A stretch of 64,000 bases of DNA from an uncultured Pseudomonadota bacterium (GCA_902801125.1 CADCGT010000002.1:71157-135156); one strand, 5' to 3'; shown: positions 25,728 to 34,964, counted from the stretch's first letter. The notes: generated from the sequence alone by a model not told the origin. Numbers and translations: made by a program.

Positions 25728-26387
25728 TTAAAGCAATTTAGTATCCGCGTTTTCGCGGCCCACATACGCCTTAAGGTCGTTATACATCTGGCGCAAATCG
25801 GCGGGCGTAGCGTATGTTTCATTTGCCCCCTTGACACGAATGGTTTCCAAACTTATTTGTGCCTGTTTTTTCAACATTTGGGTAAGATGGGTTGAAAAAC
25901 CCTTGGCATCGTCTGATTCTTCCGCCCCCTGGAGCAGCAATCCGCGATTCGGCCTTGGCGACAGAAACGCAAAATCAGACACCGACGCATCAGGCGAAAC
26001 CAGCGCAAAACCACTGACCTCTGGTCGCCGCATAAGGGTCTGCAACACATACCACGCCCCTAACTGGTGCCCGGCAAGCCAGATTTTATCGCTGTCTTCA
26101 TTATGATTTTGTATCCAATCTATGACCGTTGCGATGTCCAACATATTGTCCGCCGTCGTCCCCAATGCGCCTTCGGAATCGCCAACGCCGCGATAATTAA
26201 ATCGCACAACCGAAAATCCAATATCCATAAACGCCCGAAACATCGCATAAGATATTCTGTCGTTCATATGATGTTTCTGGCGCGGATTCCCCGACAGAAC
26301 AACCGCCAACGGCGCGGCCTCGGCCAAAGATTTATGATACACCGCGTGTAATTTACCCGCATCCCCAGATATAATAATATCAACCAT
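25728..26387 (-). CDS. Alpha/beta hydrolase fold protein, probably inactive, 219 aa
   Basis: The fold is recognisable from the N-terminal strand, an oxyanion-type SGNPRQ segment, a VRFNYRGVGDSEG loop and a nucleophile-elbow region, as in small hydrolases of the COG2945/dienelactone-hydrolase type. The elbow reads LAGHQLGAW, so the expected Ser of GxSxG is Gln. The place of the acidic residue (usually GDxD) reads QGAEESDD, and the usual GANHFF histidine is replaced in GANETY. All three catalytic positions therefore look lost while the frame and fold are kept. It heads the ruvB-tol operon with a GGAAAGG site before the ATG. A non-enzymatic role is inferred. Confidence 0.78.
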   Translation of the reverse strand: MVDIIISGDAGKLHAVYHKSLAEAAPLAVVLSGNPRQKHHMNDRISYAMFRAFMDIGFSVVRFNYRGVGDSEGALGTTADNMLDIATVIDWIQNHNEDSDKIWLAGHQLGAWYVLQTLMRRPEVSGFALVSPDASVSDFAFLSPRPNRGLLLQGAEESDDAKGFSTHLTQMLKKQAQISLETIRVKGANETYATPADLRQMYNDLKAYVGRENADTKLL

Positions 26388-26469
26388 TTCAACACCTTTC
26401 CATTTTGTTTATATTATATGTATGACTTATAGAACAAATAAATATCATTTTTCAATAAAAATTTTTGCT

Positions 26470-26499
26470 TTGACACGAACGGCCATAATGTTTTAGAAT
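26470..26499 (+). promoter_or_regulatory. Promoter for the gene at 26535
   Basis: TTGACA (26470-26475), 18-nt spacer, TAGAAT (26494-26499), about 36 nt before the ATG. Confidence 0.6.
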
Positions 26500-26534
26500 A
26501 ACAATATAATATATTCAAGGGAAGGGTAAACAAA

Positions 26535-27440
26535 ATGAAAAATTCAACTTTCACGGCGGTTTTTGGCGCGATTATTGCAACATCTGCATTTGGTGCAACC
26601 CAGTATATAGAAGAAAATTTTCAAACAATATACACCGAAACACCGGTTCAATCGTATTATGCATACCCGGATGACCCAAACTTTGTCCCCGAAAGTGAAT
26701 TTATGCAACGCGCAGACAGTTTGGATTACGACCAAAACATTATTGATGCACGCGAAGCAGAATCTTTTGCGCACCCGGGCGTCATGTTTGCCGAACGTCC
26801 AATGGTTGTATGCCGTAATTTCGGCTGCACACGGCTGAATGATAAAATAACACGGACGTTTTTGTTTAACAGCCTTGTCAACACATTCATGATGAACGCG
26901 CATTCCCGCCTTTATATATGCGAGGCCGATCCGTTTTCGCGCGATTGTCTGCAATCTGGGATATCTTTCCCGGTTCGTGCGGGAATTGCGAACGCCCTTG
27001 TTAAAATTCCCAAGGCCACAATTTCCCAGGTAAATGTTTCAACCGGCCTTTCGCGTGCAACGGTGAATATGACCTATGAATTACTGGTAAACGGAATAAG
27101 TCGCGTTTGTGAACCAACAATTATGGACATTGTTATACCGAACAATTCGTCGGCCACGTTGTCGAATCGCGAATTTACCTGTAATATGACCAGTGACGGA
27201 TTCAGCAATGTATCACTGTTGGTAAATTTGGACTATATCGACCTGGATTACGGTATTTTGGGCGGATATTATTCATTGGGAACCCAGGGTCCAACATCCG
27301 GCGGCGGAACGGGTTACGCACTGTTCAAGACAGAATTTACAACGGGCGGTATGCAATTCCGCGCGGCGGTTGATGAAAACGACAACCTTATTCAAACAAT
27401 CCAACCCGGCGAATACGCGGTTGAACCATTGACTAAATAG
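26535..27440 (+). CDS. Secreted protein of unknown function, 301 aa
   Basis: Begins with a clear Sec signal peptide (about residues 1-20, cleavage after AFGA). The mature part starts with an acidic, Tyr-rich stretch (about 21-90). A region with five or six cysteines follows (CRNFGC, YICEADPFSRDC, SRVCEP, FTCNM) and a beta-rich C-terminal half with a Gly-rich turn at about 254-266. I do not recognise the family. It has its own promoter and an AAGGGAAGGG ribosome site, and no obvious terminator before the regulator at 27504. A periplasmic or outer-membrane location is inferred from the signal peptide and the paired cysteines. Confidence 0.75.
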   Translation: MKNSTFTAVFGAIIATSAFGATQYIEENFQTIYTETPVQSYYAYPDDPNFVPESEFMQRADSLDYDQNIIDAREAESFAHPGVMFAERPMVVCRNFGCTRLNDKITRTFLFNSLVNTFMMNAHSRLYICEADPFSRDCLQSGISFPVRAGIANALVKIPKATISQVNVSTGLSRATVNMTYELLVNGISRVCEPTIMDIVIPNNSSATLSNREFTCNMTSDGFSNVSLLVNLDYIDLDYGILGGYYSLGTQGPTSGGGTGYALFKTEFTTGGMQFRAAVDENDNLIQTIQPGEYAVEPLTK

Positions 27441-27452
27441 GGCTGTTTGGAC

Positions 27453-27480
27453 TTGAAATTGGTGTAAAAAACGATAAAAT
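27453..27480 (+). promoter_or_regulatory. Promoter of the two-component operon
   Basis: TTGAAA (27453-27458), 16-nt spacer, TAAAAT (27475-27480), 24 nt before the response-regulator start. Confidence 0.55.
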
Positions 27481-27503
27481 ATACCAATAACGGGGTCCAA
27501 TTT

Positions 27504-28160
27504 ATGAATAAGACTATTCTTGTTGTTGATGACGACGATATGTTGCGCAATGCGCTTGCGCGGGGGTTGCGTACAAATGATTTTTATGTTTTAACCGCAA
27601 ATTCCGCCGAAACCGCCGATGAAATATTATCCCGCATAAATGTTGATGCGATTATCTTGGACCGTATGATGTCCGGCATGGACGGATTAAGTTTTTTGCG
27701 AAAATTGCGCGCGACGGGCAATAACACACCAACAATTATGTTGACCGCAATGGGCGGGGCCGAAAATGCCATAGACGGCCTTGACGGCGGTGCCGATGAT
27801 TATGTTTCAAAACCATTTCAATTAAGGGAATTGGTGCTGCGCCTTGGAAACATTATGCGCCACAGTAAAAACACAGATGCCCCCAAAATGCCTAATGGCC
27901 TTGTCCTTGCGGACGATGAATTTTTTGCGCGTGGCGAAAATGGTGCCCTGAACATTATTGCGCTTTCAACCGAAGAAAAAAAATTATTGGCAAATTTAAC
28001 CTGTCCGTTGGGTAATATCGTTCCGGCGGCGCCAATGGTTGTAAAACGCTTGCGTAATAAATTAAATAATGTATTATCAAATCTGGATATCGTGACAATT
28101 CGTGGTCGCGGATACAAATTGGTATGTTCCGTCGCCACACAAGAACAAAAGGGTGCATAA
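27504..28160 (+). CDS. OmpR-type response regulator with shortened DNA-binding domain
   Basis: Receiver domain at residues 1-120 with all key sites: acidic pocket D9-D12, phospho-acceptor D53 in LDRMMSGMDG, T81 and K103. The C-terminal domain is winged-helix-like and ends in the family signature TIRGRGYKLV. The part between KKLLANLTCPLGN and VVKRLRNKLNN is about 20 residues shorter than usual, so the helix that normally carries the turn before the recognition helix is missing or rebuilt. GGGGTCC precedes the ATG. The sensor kinase starts 4 nt after the stop, so the two form a pair. DNA binding may differ from the OmpR norm (inference). Confidence 0.88.
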   Translation: MNKTILVVDDDDMLRNALARGLRTNDFYVLTANSAETADEILSRINVDAIILDRMMSGMDGLSFLRKLRATGNNTPTIMLTAMGGAENAIDGLDGGADDYVSKPFQLRELVLRLGNIMRHSKNTDAPKMPNGLVLADDEFFARGENGALNIIALSTEEKKLLANLTCPLGNIVPAAPMVVKRLRNKLNNVLSNLDIVTIRGRGYKLVCSVATQEQKGA

Positions 28161-28164
28161 GTAT

Positions 28165-29445
28165 ATGAGGTTGATTCCACGCAGTTTTTTTTGGCGTACA
28201 ATATTATTGATATTGGTTCCACTGGTCGTGGCCCAGGTTATTATTGCCAATGTGTTTTTTGGCAATCATTGGGCGCGCGTCCACGCAACATTGGCGCGCA
28301 CATTGGCGGGCGAGGTTGCCACCATGATTGGCTTTATTGATTCGGGGAATATTCCGGCGGCCCAAAGCATGGCAACCGATATAGGAATCAATTTTAGCAT
28401 CCACGAAAAACTGAACCGGCCAAAGCATAATGATAATCGTTCCCGCGAAGCGGGTCTGCTTGCCAACGAACTGTCGCGTCGTCTTAAACGCCCGGCGGAC
28501 ATATATATTGATCGCGAACCCCGCCTTATATACATCGATACGAGAACAAAAGACGGGCAAATCGCAACATTTGGTACAACACTTTATCGCATTTATTCCA
28601 CCAGTACAGAGGTATTTATAATCTGGCTACTGGGGGCGATTTTAATCGTATCGGCCCTTATATCGCCGTTTATTATACTGCATAATCGCAGTATTCGTCG
28701 TATCGCACATGCGGCAAATCGTTTCGGGCGTGGCCTTGATGCGCCGGGATTCCAACCGAGTGGTTCACGCGAAATACGTGAAGCGGCATCGGCAATGATA
28801 ACAATGAAAGAACGACTTGACCGATACAACCGCACACGCACAGATATGCTGAACGCGGTAAGTCATGATTTGAAATCACCGCTTGCGCGGATGCGGCTTG
28901 CCATTGAAACGGACAGCGCCGACAAAGACGCATTGCTTGCCGACATTGACAGAATGAGTTCGATGATAAGTGGATACCTGGCCTTTGCGCGGGGCGAATC
29001 ACCAGAAATCGAACAATCAACCGAATTACCACCGATGCTGTTGCGGATTGCACGCGACGCCGCACCCGACAAACGCATTTTAACCAATTTCCCGGACACA
29101 CCGGTGCAATTCTATGCGCGTCCCATGGCGTTGGCGCGGGCGTTCGGCAACATAATTGAAAACGCGGCGCGTTATTCATCAAAAATAATACGCATAACCG
29201 AAATTGACAGCACCGACGACACCACGGTTATTATCGAAGACGACGGCCCCGGCATTCCCGACAACAAAAAGGCCGACGCAATGCGCCCATTTGTACGCCT
29301 TGATGATGCGCGCGGGGCGGACACCGGCGGAACGGGGCTTGGGCTTTCTATTGCGAAAACGGCAATTGAAAATCACGGTGGGCAAATATTCCTGGAAGAC
29401 AGTGAACTTGGCGGCCTGCGCGTCCGGGTGGTATTACCAATTTAA
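28165..29445 (+). CDS. Sensor histidine kinase (EnvZ-like), 426 aa
   Basis: This is a membrane sensor kinase paired with the regulator just upstream. Two transmembrane helices (about residues 11-32 and 150-172) flank a ~115-residue periplasmic domain. A HAMP-like segment follows, then the HisKA motif NAVSHDLKSPLARMR with His234, an N box NIIENAARYS, and ATP-binding motifs DDGPGIPD and GGTGLGLSIA. The start at 28165 fits the first membrane helix; a longer frame reading back into the regulator adds a hydrophilic stretch and is rejected. argS begins 20 nt after the stop. The signal sensed is not evident. Confidence 0.92.
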   Translation: MRLIPRSFFWRTILLILVPLVVAQVIIANVFFGNHWARVHATLARTLAGEVATMIGFIDSGNIPAAQSMATDIGINFSIHEKLNRPKHNDNRSREAGLLANELSRRLKRPADIYIDREPRLIYIDTRTKDGQIATFGTTLYRIYSTSTEVFIIWLLGAILIVSALISPFIILHNRSIRRIAHAANRFGRGLDAPGFQPSGSREIREAASAMITMKERLDRYNRTRTDMLNAVSHDLKSPLARMRLAIETDSADKDALLADIDRMSSMISGYLAFARGESPEIEQSTELPPMLLRIARDAAPDKRILTNFPDTPVQFYARPMALARAFGNIIENAARYSSKIIRITEIDSTDDTTVIIEDDGPGIPDNKKADAMRPFVRLDDARGADTGGTGLGLSIAKTAIENHGGQIFLEDSELGGLRVRVVLPI

Positions 29446-29465
29446 CAAACAACACGGGGTAAAAA

Positions 29466-31175
29466 ATGAATCTGTATAAATATGTATCTGAAAGATTAAA
29501 TGAAAAATTGGGTTTTGATGCGAAACTGGAAACCCCGCGCAATCGTGAATTTGGCGATTTTTCGACGAATGCCGCAATGGTTATGGCGCGGTCGGCCGGG
29601 AAAAACCCACGTGAATTGGCGAACGATATTTTACCAAAAATCACGGAATTAGATTTTATAGAATCCGCATCTGTGGCGGGGCCGGGATTCATAAACATGA
29701 AAATCAAAGACGAATTTTTATGGCGCGCCGCCGCAACCGCGGCAAATATTACGCCGGCGGACAAAAAATTGGTTATTGACATGGACTATGGCGCATACAA
29801 TGTCGCAAAATCTTTGCACATTGGTCACTTGCGCACATCTATTGTTGGAGACACATTGAACCGTATTGCACGATCTATTGGTCATAAAACATTTTCATGG
29901 AACCATATTGGGGACTGGGGCAAACCAATGGGATTGGTTATAGCATGGATTGAACGCCTGCATCCAGAATTGCCATATTTCCGGGACGATTTTAACCCCG
30001 ACACGCCCGTTGATTATGAAATAGACGCCAATGAATTAAACACGTATTATCCGGCGGCATCGGCATTTGCCAAAGAAAACCCAGAATTTCAAATTCATGC
30101 CCAGGAAATCAAAGCAAAATTTCAATCAGGCCACCCGGGGTATTTTGCGCTGTATGAAAAGTTTTTGGCAATATCGTTGCGCACAATGAATAACACTGTG
30201 CAAAGGTTAAATATTTTGCCGTTTGATTATGATTTGGGCGAAAGAAACGCCGCAAAATATTTGGAACCTGTTGAAAAAATACTACGCGAAAAAAATATGA
30301 TTTATAAAAATGACGGCGCAGAAATCATAAACGTCAAACGCGAAGACGACAACAAACCGATGCCACCATATATGTGGCGTGATTCCCGCGGTGCCGACAC
30401 ATACGATTCTACGGATTTGGCGGCCGTTTATTGTCGCATCCACACCGATAACCCCGACAGGATTATTTATATAACAGACCTGCGCCAGAGTCTGCACTTT
30501 GAACAACTGTTCCGTGTTGCCGATATGTCCGGCATATATCCATACGATAAATTTGAACATATTGGTTACGGAACAATCAACGGCGCCGATGGCAAACCAT
30601 TCAAGACCCGCGATGGTAACGCGGCGGGATTGGACGACATATTGGATTCTGCAAACGATGCGGTCATGGCACGCATCGCGGAATCAGGCAAAAAATTGGA
30701 CCAAGATACAATCCAAATGATTGCCCTTGCGGCGGTAAAATTCAACGATTTATTACACGATGTCCGTGCAGATTATATATTTGACCCGACGCAAATCACT
30801 TCGTTCGAAGGACGCACCGGGCCATATATTCTGTACACGGCGGTTCGGTTAAATTCTGTATTGCGTCGCGCAGAAAAATTCACCGCACCGGCAAACGCCA
30901 AATTCGAATCGGACGAACGGAACCTGGTTATGGAATTGTTGGATTTTGACCGCACAGTTCAATCGGCGTTTGAATCGCGTGCCACCGATTTAGTCGCAAA
31001 CTATGCATACGATTTGTGCCAATTGGTAAATACATTCTATCATAATTGTCCAATCCTGCGTGAAGATGTGCCCGCAGAAACGCGTGCAATGCGCCTTGGC
31101 CTGGTCCAAATTGCCGTTGATGTTTTAACCAAGACTTTGGATTTAATGGGATTAAAAATTCCAAAAGAAATGTAA
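29466..31175 (+). CDS. argS: Arginyl-tRNA synthetase, 569 aa
   Basis: A class I aminoacyl-tRNA synthetase that charges tRNA-Arg. Seen: the N-terminal Arg-RS-specific domain, the signature DYGAYNVAKSLHIGHLRTS (HIGH motif is HIGH), the WNHIGDWG segment, the YITDLRQSLHFEQLF helix region, FKTRDGNAAGLDD in place of KMSKS, and the C-terminal anticodon-binding helical domain ending MGLKIPKEM. Length is normal. It lies directly behind the two-component pair, probably in the same transcript, which is an unusual partnership. Confidence 0.97.
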   Translation: MNLYKYVSERLNEKLGFDAKLETPRNREFGDFSTNAAMVMARSAGKNPRELANDILPKITELDFIESASVAGPGFINMKIKDEFLWRAAATAANITPADKKLVIDMDYGAYNVAKSLHIGHLRTSIVGDTLNRIARSIGHKTFSWNHIGDWGKPMGLVIAWIERLHPELPYFRDDFNPDTPVDYEIDANELNTYYPAASAFAKENPEFQIHAQEIKAKFQSGHPGYFALYEKFLAISLRTMNNTVQRLNILPFDYDLGERNAAKYLEPVEKILREKNMIYKNDGAEIINVKREDDNKPMPPYMWRDSRGADTYDSTDLAAVYCRIHTDNPDRIIYITDLRQSLHFEQLFRVADMSGIYPYDKFEHIGYGTINGADGKPFKTRDGNAAGLDDILDSANDAVMARIAESGKKLDQDTIQMIALAAVKFNDLLHDVRADYIFDPTQITSFEGRTGPYILYTAVRLNSVLRRAEKFTAPANAKFESDERNLVMELLDFDRTVQSAFESRATDLVANYAYDLCQLVNTFYHNCPILREDVPAETRAMRLGLVQIAVDVLTKTLDLMGLKIPKEM

Positions 31176-31179
31176 AATA

Positions 31180-31256
31180 GTGGTTAGTGTAATCGCGGCC
31201 CGTCACCGCATTCTCGGTGACGGGACGGACTAGCCACTGCCAACTATCCACTTGCA
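31180..31256. repeat. Dispersed intergenic repeat, copy A
   Basis: Contains TTAGTG/GGTTAGTG words, a perfect 10-bp hairpin (CCCGTCACCG/CGGTGACGGG) and then GACGGACTAGCCACT. The last word and the CCCGTC hairpin are shared with the segment at 48019-48085. There is no T-run, so it is not a standard terminator. Confidence 0.5.
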
Positions 31257-31307
31257 CCAAAATTCAAAATTTGATAGAATAGGGTACAAAGGGATCAAAC
31301 GCGAGAG

Positions 31308-33547
31308 ATGAAAAAAGTTCTATCCACCGTTTTTTTTATGTGTTTGGCTATTGATGCCAATGCTCTAACATTTTCTTGCACCAAACCCGGCTTATGTCAG
31401 CCCAAAGACGAGATTGTTTCCATAACAAAGTGTAAAGATATAACTAAAAATTATTTTGATAAAAACGATTATTTGCATATACCTAGCTCACTGTGGGATA
31501 GCTGTAAAAAACAAAGAGATGCGTTATTTGATACAATCGAAGCCGGGGAACACACAAATTGCTCTCTAATAAACGTCATTACATTTCCCAATAAAGACAA
31601 TTCTGAAAATACTGATAACATATACTATTGTTACGGCAACCAGAATATACAAATAGAATTTACAGCCCCCCAACAAACGGATTCGTGGTCGTACGCACAA
31701 AAACGTTGCGTTGGCAGTGGCGGCGAATGGACAAACAATAAGTGCGACTGCAAAAAACTGACAGGAACAACGGATGTTAACAACGAATGTATTTGTACAC
31801 AAAATAAAAACCAAAAATACTACAATAAAATTTTAACTGGGTGTGAGCAACTTAAAGATGGCGCAATAAATGTGATGAATGGCGGTAAGATTTATGGTTT
31901 TTATTCTAAGTTAGAAGATCAAGATAAACAAAATTCTTGCAGCATAACAGGTGGTTCGTGGGTACAAAAAGATAATTCATGTTTTTGTAATTCGGATTTA
32001 GGCTTAGAATTAGATAATAATAAATATTTTTGTAATTGTAAAACAGGCATGGATTATACAGACCCGCTTAAGAAAGCTTTTGGTTGTATATCAATTAGCG
32101 ACATTCCTGGGTATGATATGCTATCAGAAACATCGGAAAAAAAAGAACCAGAGGACGAAGCAACAGGCATTGAATCAGGCACAGATACAAAGGGCGACGA
32201 AAACACAGATATCGACGATGCCAGCGGCGACGACGACAATGAAACCCAAAATGAAAACGAAAATCCGGAAATTTCCGATAAACTAAAATCGGCCCAGGAT
32301 GCATTGGCGGCGGCGCGCGAAAAGGAAAATTCTTGGGCAAATCGTGCGGTCACCGCGGCATCTAGCGCAATGACCGGTTTGGGGGGAATGTGCAATTGGC
32401 CGAAGGCATTGCCGAACAACGGGCGGACGCGGAGGCAGAAAAAGAAATGCGTGCCTATATCGAAACAATGAAATGCGAATACGGAAATGGGCAAAATGTC
32501 AAACTGGGCAACGAAGAAATAACCCTGCCGGGCGGGAACGAATTATTGGATTACTATACCGAATATAAACAATTGGCGGACAATTTGAAAACGACGAAAT
32601 CTGCGTTGGGCCTGCGCAGTGGGATAGAGAGCGAGGTTTTATATGACCGTGCGCAATCCGGATTATATCAGTATGCAAGCATTGGAAAAACGGGCGGCGC
32701 GGAAACATCACTTTATCGTGCATTGACGGATAAAGAAAGCGCGGATGCGGCGTCCTGGGCCGAACAAAAAGAAAAATCCGCAAAACAATTAAAGACCGGT
32801 GCACTCGTTGCCGGTGCGGGTGTTGCCACCGGAATTATCGGAAATTACCTGGTCAACGAACGCGGGAACAAGACAGAATAATTAAAGCGAGAATTCCAAC
32901 AAGTCGAAAAAGAAACAGAACTTGAATTTCCGCTATTTATTCTAACAATATCAGACACCAAGGGGTCCACACAACAAAATCGTGAAAAACTTGCCACAAT
33001 AGATGCCAAACCAATTACCAAGGTATCAGGCGTAAAAAACAACCTTGGCACAGAACTAAGTAAATTAAATTTTGTAACCGATAACGCCACGTTTGAATCG
33101 GGAGAATACACATTAAAAAACTCAGCTGCTCTTGACGAATGGGCGCGCAAAATTTCCAATATTTTACTTCAAGACGAATATAAAGATTCAAAAATATGCA
33201 TTACCGCCGAAGGGAACACAGATAGAACAACCCCTGTACAAAAGCGGGGACGTGATTACACCACAAACGAACAATTATCCCAAAAACGCGCCGATGCGGT
33301 TATAAATCATTTAAAAGAACGTTCGCCACTAAAATCTTTTATATCACAAACATATTCATATGGTTATGGCGAAAAAAATTGCACAGAGTCTGAACACAAA
33401 AAAAATGACCCAAATTGTCGTTATGTATCTGTAACCGTCACCGATTGCACAACAGAATTATCCAAAAAAATGGCGCCAGTAATGGGGAGTATTATGGATA
33501 AAATTGATTTTAATCAATTGTTACAAAACAGCAATTCGCAACAATAA
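31308..33547 (+). pseudogene. Secreted OmpA-domain protein, interrupted by frameshift and stop
   Basis: Three open pieces make one protein. Piece 1 (31308-32471) has a signal peptide (cleavage near ANA-LT), a Cys-rich region with CxC pairs, and an acidic linker (about residues 275-325). At the G6 run 32381-32386 the frame must shift by one base to enter piece 2 (32390-32881); adding one G gives a continuous TGLGGNVQLAEGIAEQ. Piece 2 ends at TAA 32879-32881, and the same frame stays open to 33547. This last part has no ATG, GTG or TTG for most of its length and encodes an OmpA-type peptidoglycan-binding domain (EGNTDRTT..., NEQLSQKRADAVINHL). The whole would be about 746 aa. A pseudogene is most likely; phase variation at G6, recoding or assembly error are alternatives. 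Confidence 0.8.
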
Positions 33548-33554
33548 AAAACAT

Positions 33555-33583
33555 TTGTGTTTTATATGATCTTGGTTTAACAT
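33555..33583 (+). promoter_or_regulatory. Probable tRNA-Pro promoter
   Basis: TTGTGT (33555-33560), 17-nt spacer, TAACAT (33578-33583), ending 12 nt before the tRNA. Confidence 0.4.
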
Positions 33584-33595
33584 AGCATTTGTCGT

Positions 33596-33672
33596 CGGGG
33601 CGTAGCTCAGCCTGGTAGAGTACTTGCATGGGGTGCAAGGGGTCGCAGGTTCGATTCCTGTCGCCCCGACCA
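33596..33672 (+). tRNA. tRNA-Pro (anticodon GGG)
   Basis: Complete 77-nt cloverleaf: acceptor CGGGGCG/CGCCCCG, anticodon arm CTTGC-ATGGGGT-GCAAG with anticodon GGG reading CCC/CCU, T arm GCAGG-TTCGATT-CCTGT, encoded CCA. The 3' end (ATTCCTGTCGCCCCGACCA) reappears twice downstream inside the 91-bp repeats. Confidence 0.97.
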
Positions 33673-33710
33673 TAAAATTCAAATCGGCCTTGTGCCGATT
33701 TTAATTTTAT
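33673..33710 (+). terminator. tRNA-Pro terminator
   Basis: Long hairpin with core stem 33681-33688/33694-33701 (loop CTTGT), extended by an A+T-rich stem 33673-33679/33703-33709. Confidence 0.7.
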
Positions 33711-33750
33711 CGTGGGTATAACGGTTCGATACATCGCAACGCAGTTGCCA

Positions 33751-33841
33751 GGTTCGGAACAAGCGCACAAAGTGCGCGCAGTGAAAGGGGCCCACGAACG
33801 CAGAGAGTGGGAATTACATTCCTGTCGCCCCGACCATAAAA
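33751..33841 (+). repeat. 91-bp direct repeat with interrupted tRNA-Pro 3' end, copy 1
   Basis: Starts GGTTCG as in the tRNA T loop, carries a 61-nt insert (33757-33817), then resumes as ATTCCTGTCGCCCCGACCA plus TAAAA. It is identical to the copy at 33904-33994. A terminator-like hairpin (33846-33866) follows. An open frame of 107 codons across both copies is only a by-product of the repeat. Confidence 0.8.
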
Positions 33842-33903
33842 TAAGAATGTCGCCAACGGCGGCATTATTATTTTATAACCGCGCAGCGGTAGAATCGAAC
33901 CGT

Positions 33904-33994
33904 GGTTCGGAACAAGCGCACAAAGTGCGCGCAGTGAAAGGGGCCCACGAACGCAGAGAGTGGGAATTACATTCCTGTCGCCCCGACCATAAAA
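33904..33994 (+). repeat. 91-bp direct repeat with interrupted tRNA-Pro 3' end, copy 2
   Basis: Identical in all 91 positions to copy 1, 153 bp downstream of it. Same T-loop junction, same 61-nt insert, same CCA and downstream A-run. The 33673-34050 gap holds no credible protein gene. Confidence 0.8.
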
Positions 33995-34013
33995 ATAAAA
34001 TCAACCGTTTGTT

Positions 34014-34041
34014 TTGTGAATTTATTTTTTTATGATATAAT
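34014..34041 (+). promoter_or_regulatory. Extended -10 promoter next to the 34051 start
   Basis: TTGTGA (34014-34019), 16-nt spacer, TGA-TATAAT (-10 at 34036-34041). Transcription should begin at about 34048, only a few nt before the ATG, with no ribosome site between: a leaderless mRNA candidate. Confidence 0.55.
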
Positions 34042-34050
34042 TCCTTTGCT

Positions 34051-34950
34051 ATGAGTTTACTTGGAATTTTTTTCGCTTTTATTGGTCCTATGATGTGGGC
34101 GGCATCAAATATTTTTGATTCCTATATTGTAGGCAATGTTTTTAAACGTGTTCCAACAACTATTTTTTATATGAATTTAACAAATATAATCGGTTTGTTA
34201 TGTCTGCCACTGTTTGGACCAATTCATTTATTACCACCGTCTGCATGGTTATATATCGGTTTACTAACAATTATACAAATTGGCTATCAATTTCCATATT
34301 TTGCGGCATTAAATAAGTTGGATACATCCATTGTCGCCGCATTATTCCAAATAGAAAAGATTTTTGTGCCATTATGGGCATTTCTAATAATAGGCGAGGC
34401 CTTGCACCCTGTTCAATATATCGGTTTCGGTATCATAATATTGTTTTCCCTGATGTTGAATATAAAACGCGGAGATCAAATAAAAATAAATACTGGTTTT
34501 TGGTTAATGTGTCTGGCCTCTATAATGCTATCATTTGAAGGAACGTTTTATAAAGCTCTCTTGGTAGACACTAATTGGGTATCTGTGGCTTTTTGGGTAG
34601 CCGTAACATCTTTCATTGCACAATTTACTATGCTGTTCGTTCGCCCAGTTCGTAAAGACATAATTAAAAGTTTCGGTCAATATCGCCGTCGTTTTGGTAT
34701 GTTTGTATTCATGGAACTTTTTGATAGGTGCGCATCATTCAGTCTTGTATTCGCGTTATCATTGATACCTGTTCTGGTGGATTCTGGCATTCAATCAGTT
34801 CAACCCATTTTTGTCGCAATATACGGCATTATCTTAACATACTTTTTTGGCAAACGTTTTCATGAAGATGTATCACAATCGGCCATGATAAAAAAAATTT
34901 TATGTTTTATTATGATTAGTGTCGGGGTAGTAATGACCGTAATAGGATAA
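34051..34950 (+). CDS. EamA/DMT-family membrane transporter, 299 aa
   Basis: Ten predicted transmembrane helices in two halves of five, the usual form of the drug/metabolite transporter superfamily. The first half holds the pattern FYMNLTNIIGLL, then ALNKLDTSIVAALFQIEKIFVPLWAFLIIGE, close to the EamA consensus around helix 4. The substrate cannot be told. It is a single-gene unit with its own extended -10 promoter and a terminator 14 bp after the stop. No Shine-Dalgarno site precedes the ATG, which lies ten nt from the -10. Base composition is more A+T-rich than the neighbours, so recent acquisition is possible. Confidence 0.85.
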   Translation: MSLLGIFFAFIGPMMWAASNIFDSYIVGNVFKRVPTTIFYMNLTNIIGLLCLPLFGPIHLLPPSAWLYIGLLTIIQIGYQFPYFAALNKLDTSIVAALFQIEKIFVPLWAFLIIGEALHPVQYIGFGIIILFSLMLNIKRGDQIKINTGFWLMCLASIMLSFEGTFYKALLVDTNWVSVAFWVAVTSFIAQFTMLFVRPVRKDIIKSFGQYRRRFGMFVFMELFDRCASFSLVFALSLIPVLVDSGIQSVQPIFVAIYGIILTYFFGKRFHEDVSQSAMIKKILCFIMISVGVVMTVIG

Positions 34951-34964
34951 ATTTTATAAAAGAA

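Noticed and set aside
28102..28164. Earlier start for the histidine kinase
   Set aside because: It would overlap the regulator and place a hydrophilic stretch before the first membrane helix.
31308..33547. TGA or TAA reassignment to explain the broken OmpA gene
   Set aside because: All other genes end normally at TAA/TAG/TGA and use TGG for Trp; a lesion is simpler.
33596..33994. Integrated element bounded by tRNA-Pro att sites
   Set aside because: Only about 150 bp separates the copies and no integrase is present, so there is no element, at most a remnant.
33712..34035. 107-codon plus-strand frame across the two 91-bp repeats
   Set aside because: Its repeated peptide comes only from the DNA repeat with the tRNA-Pro end; no ribosome site or promoter.
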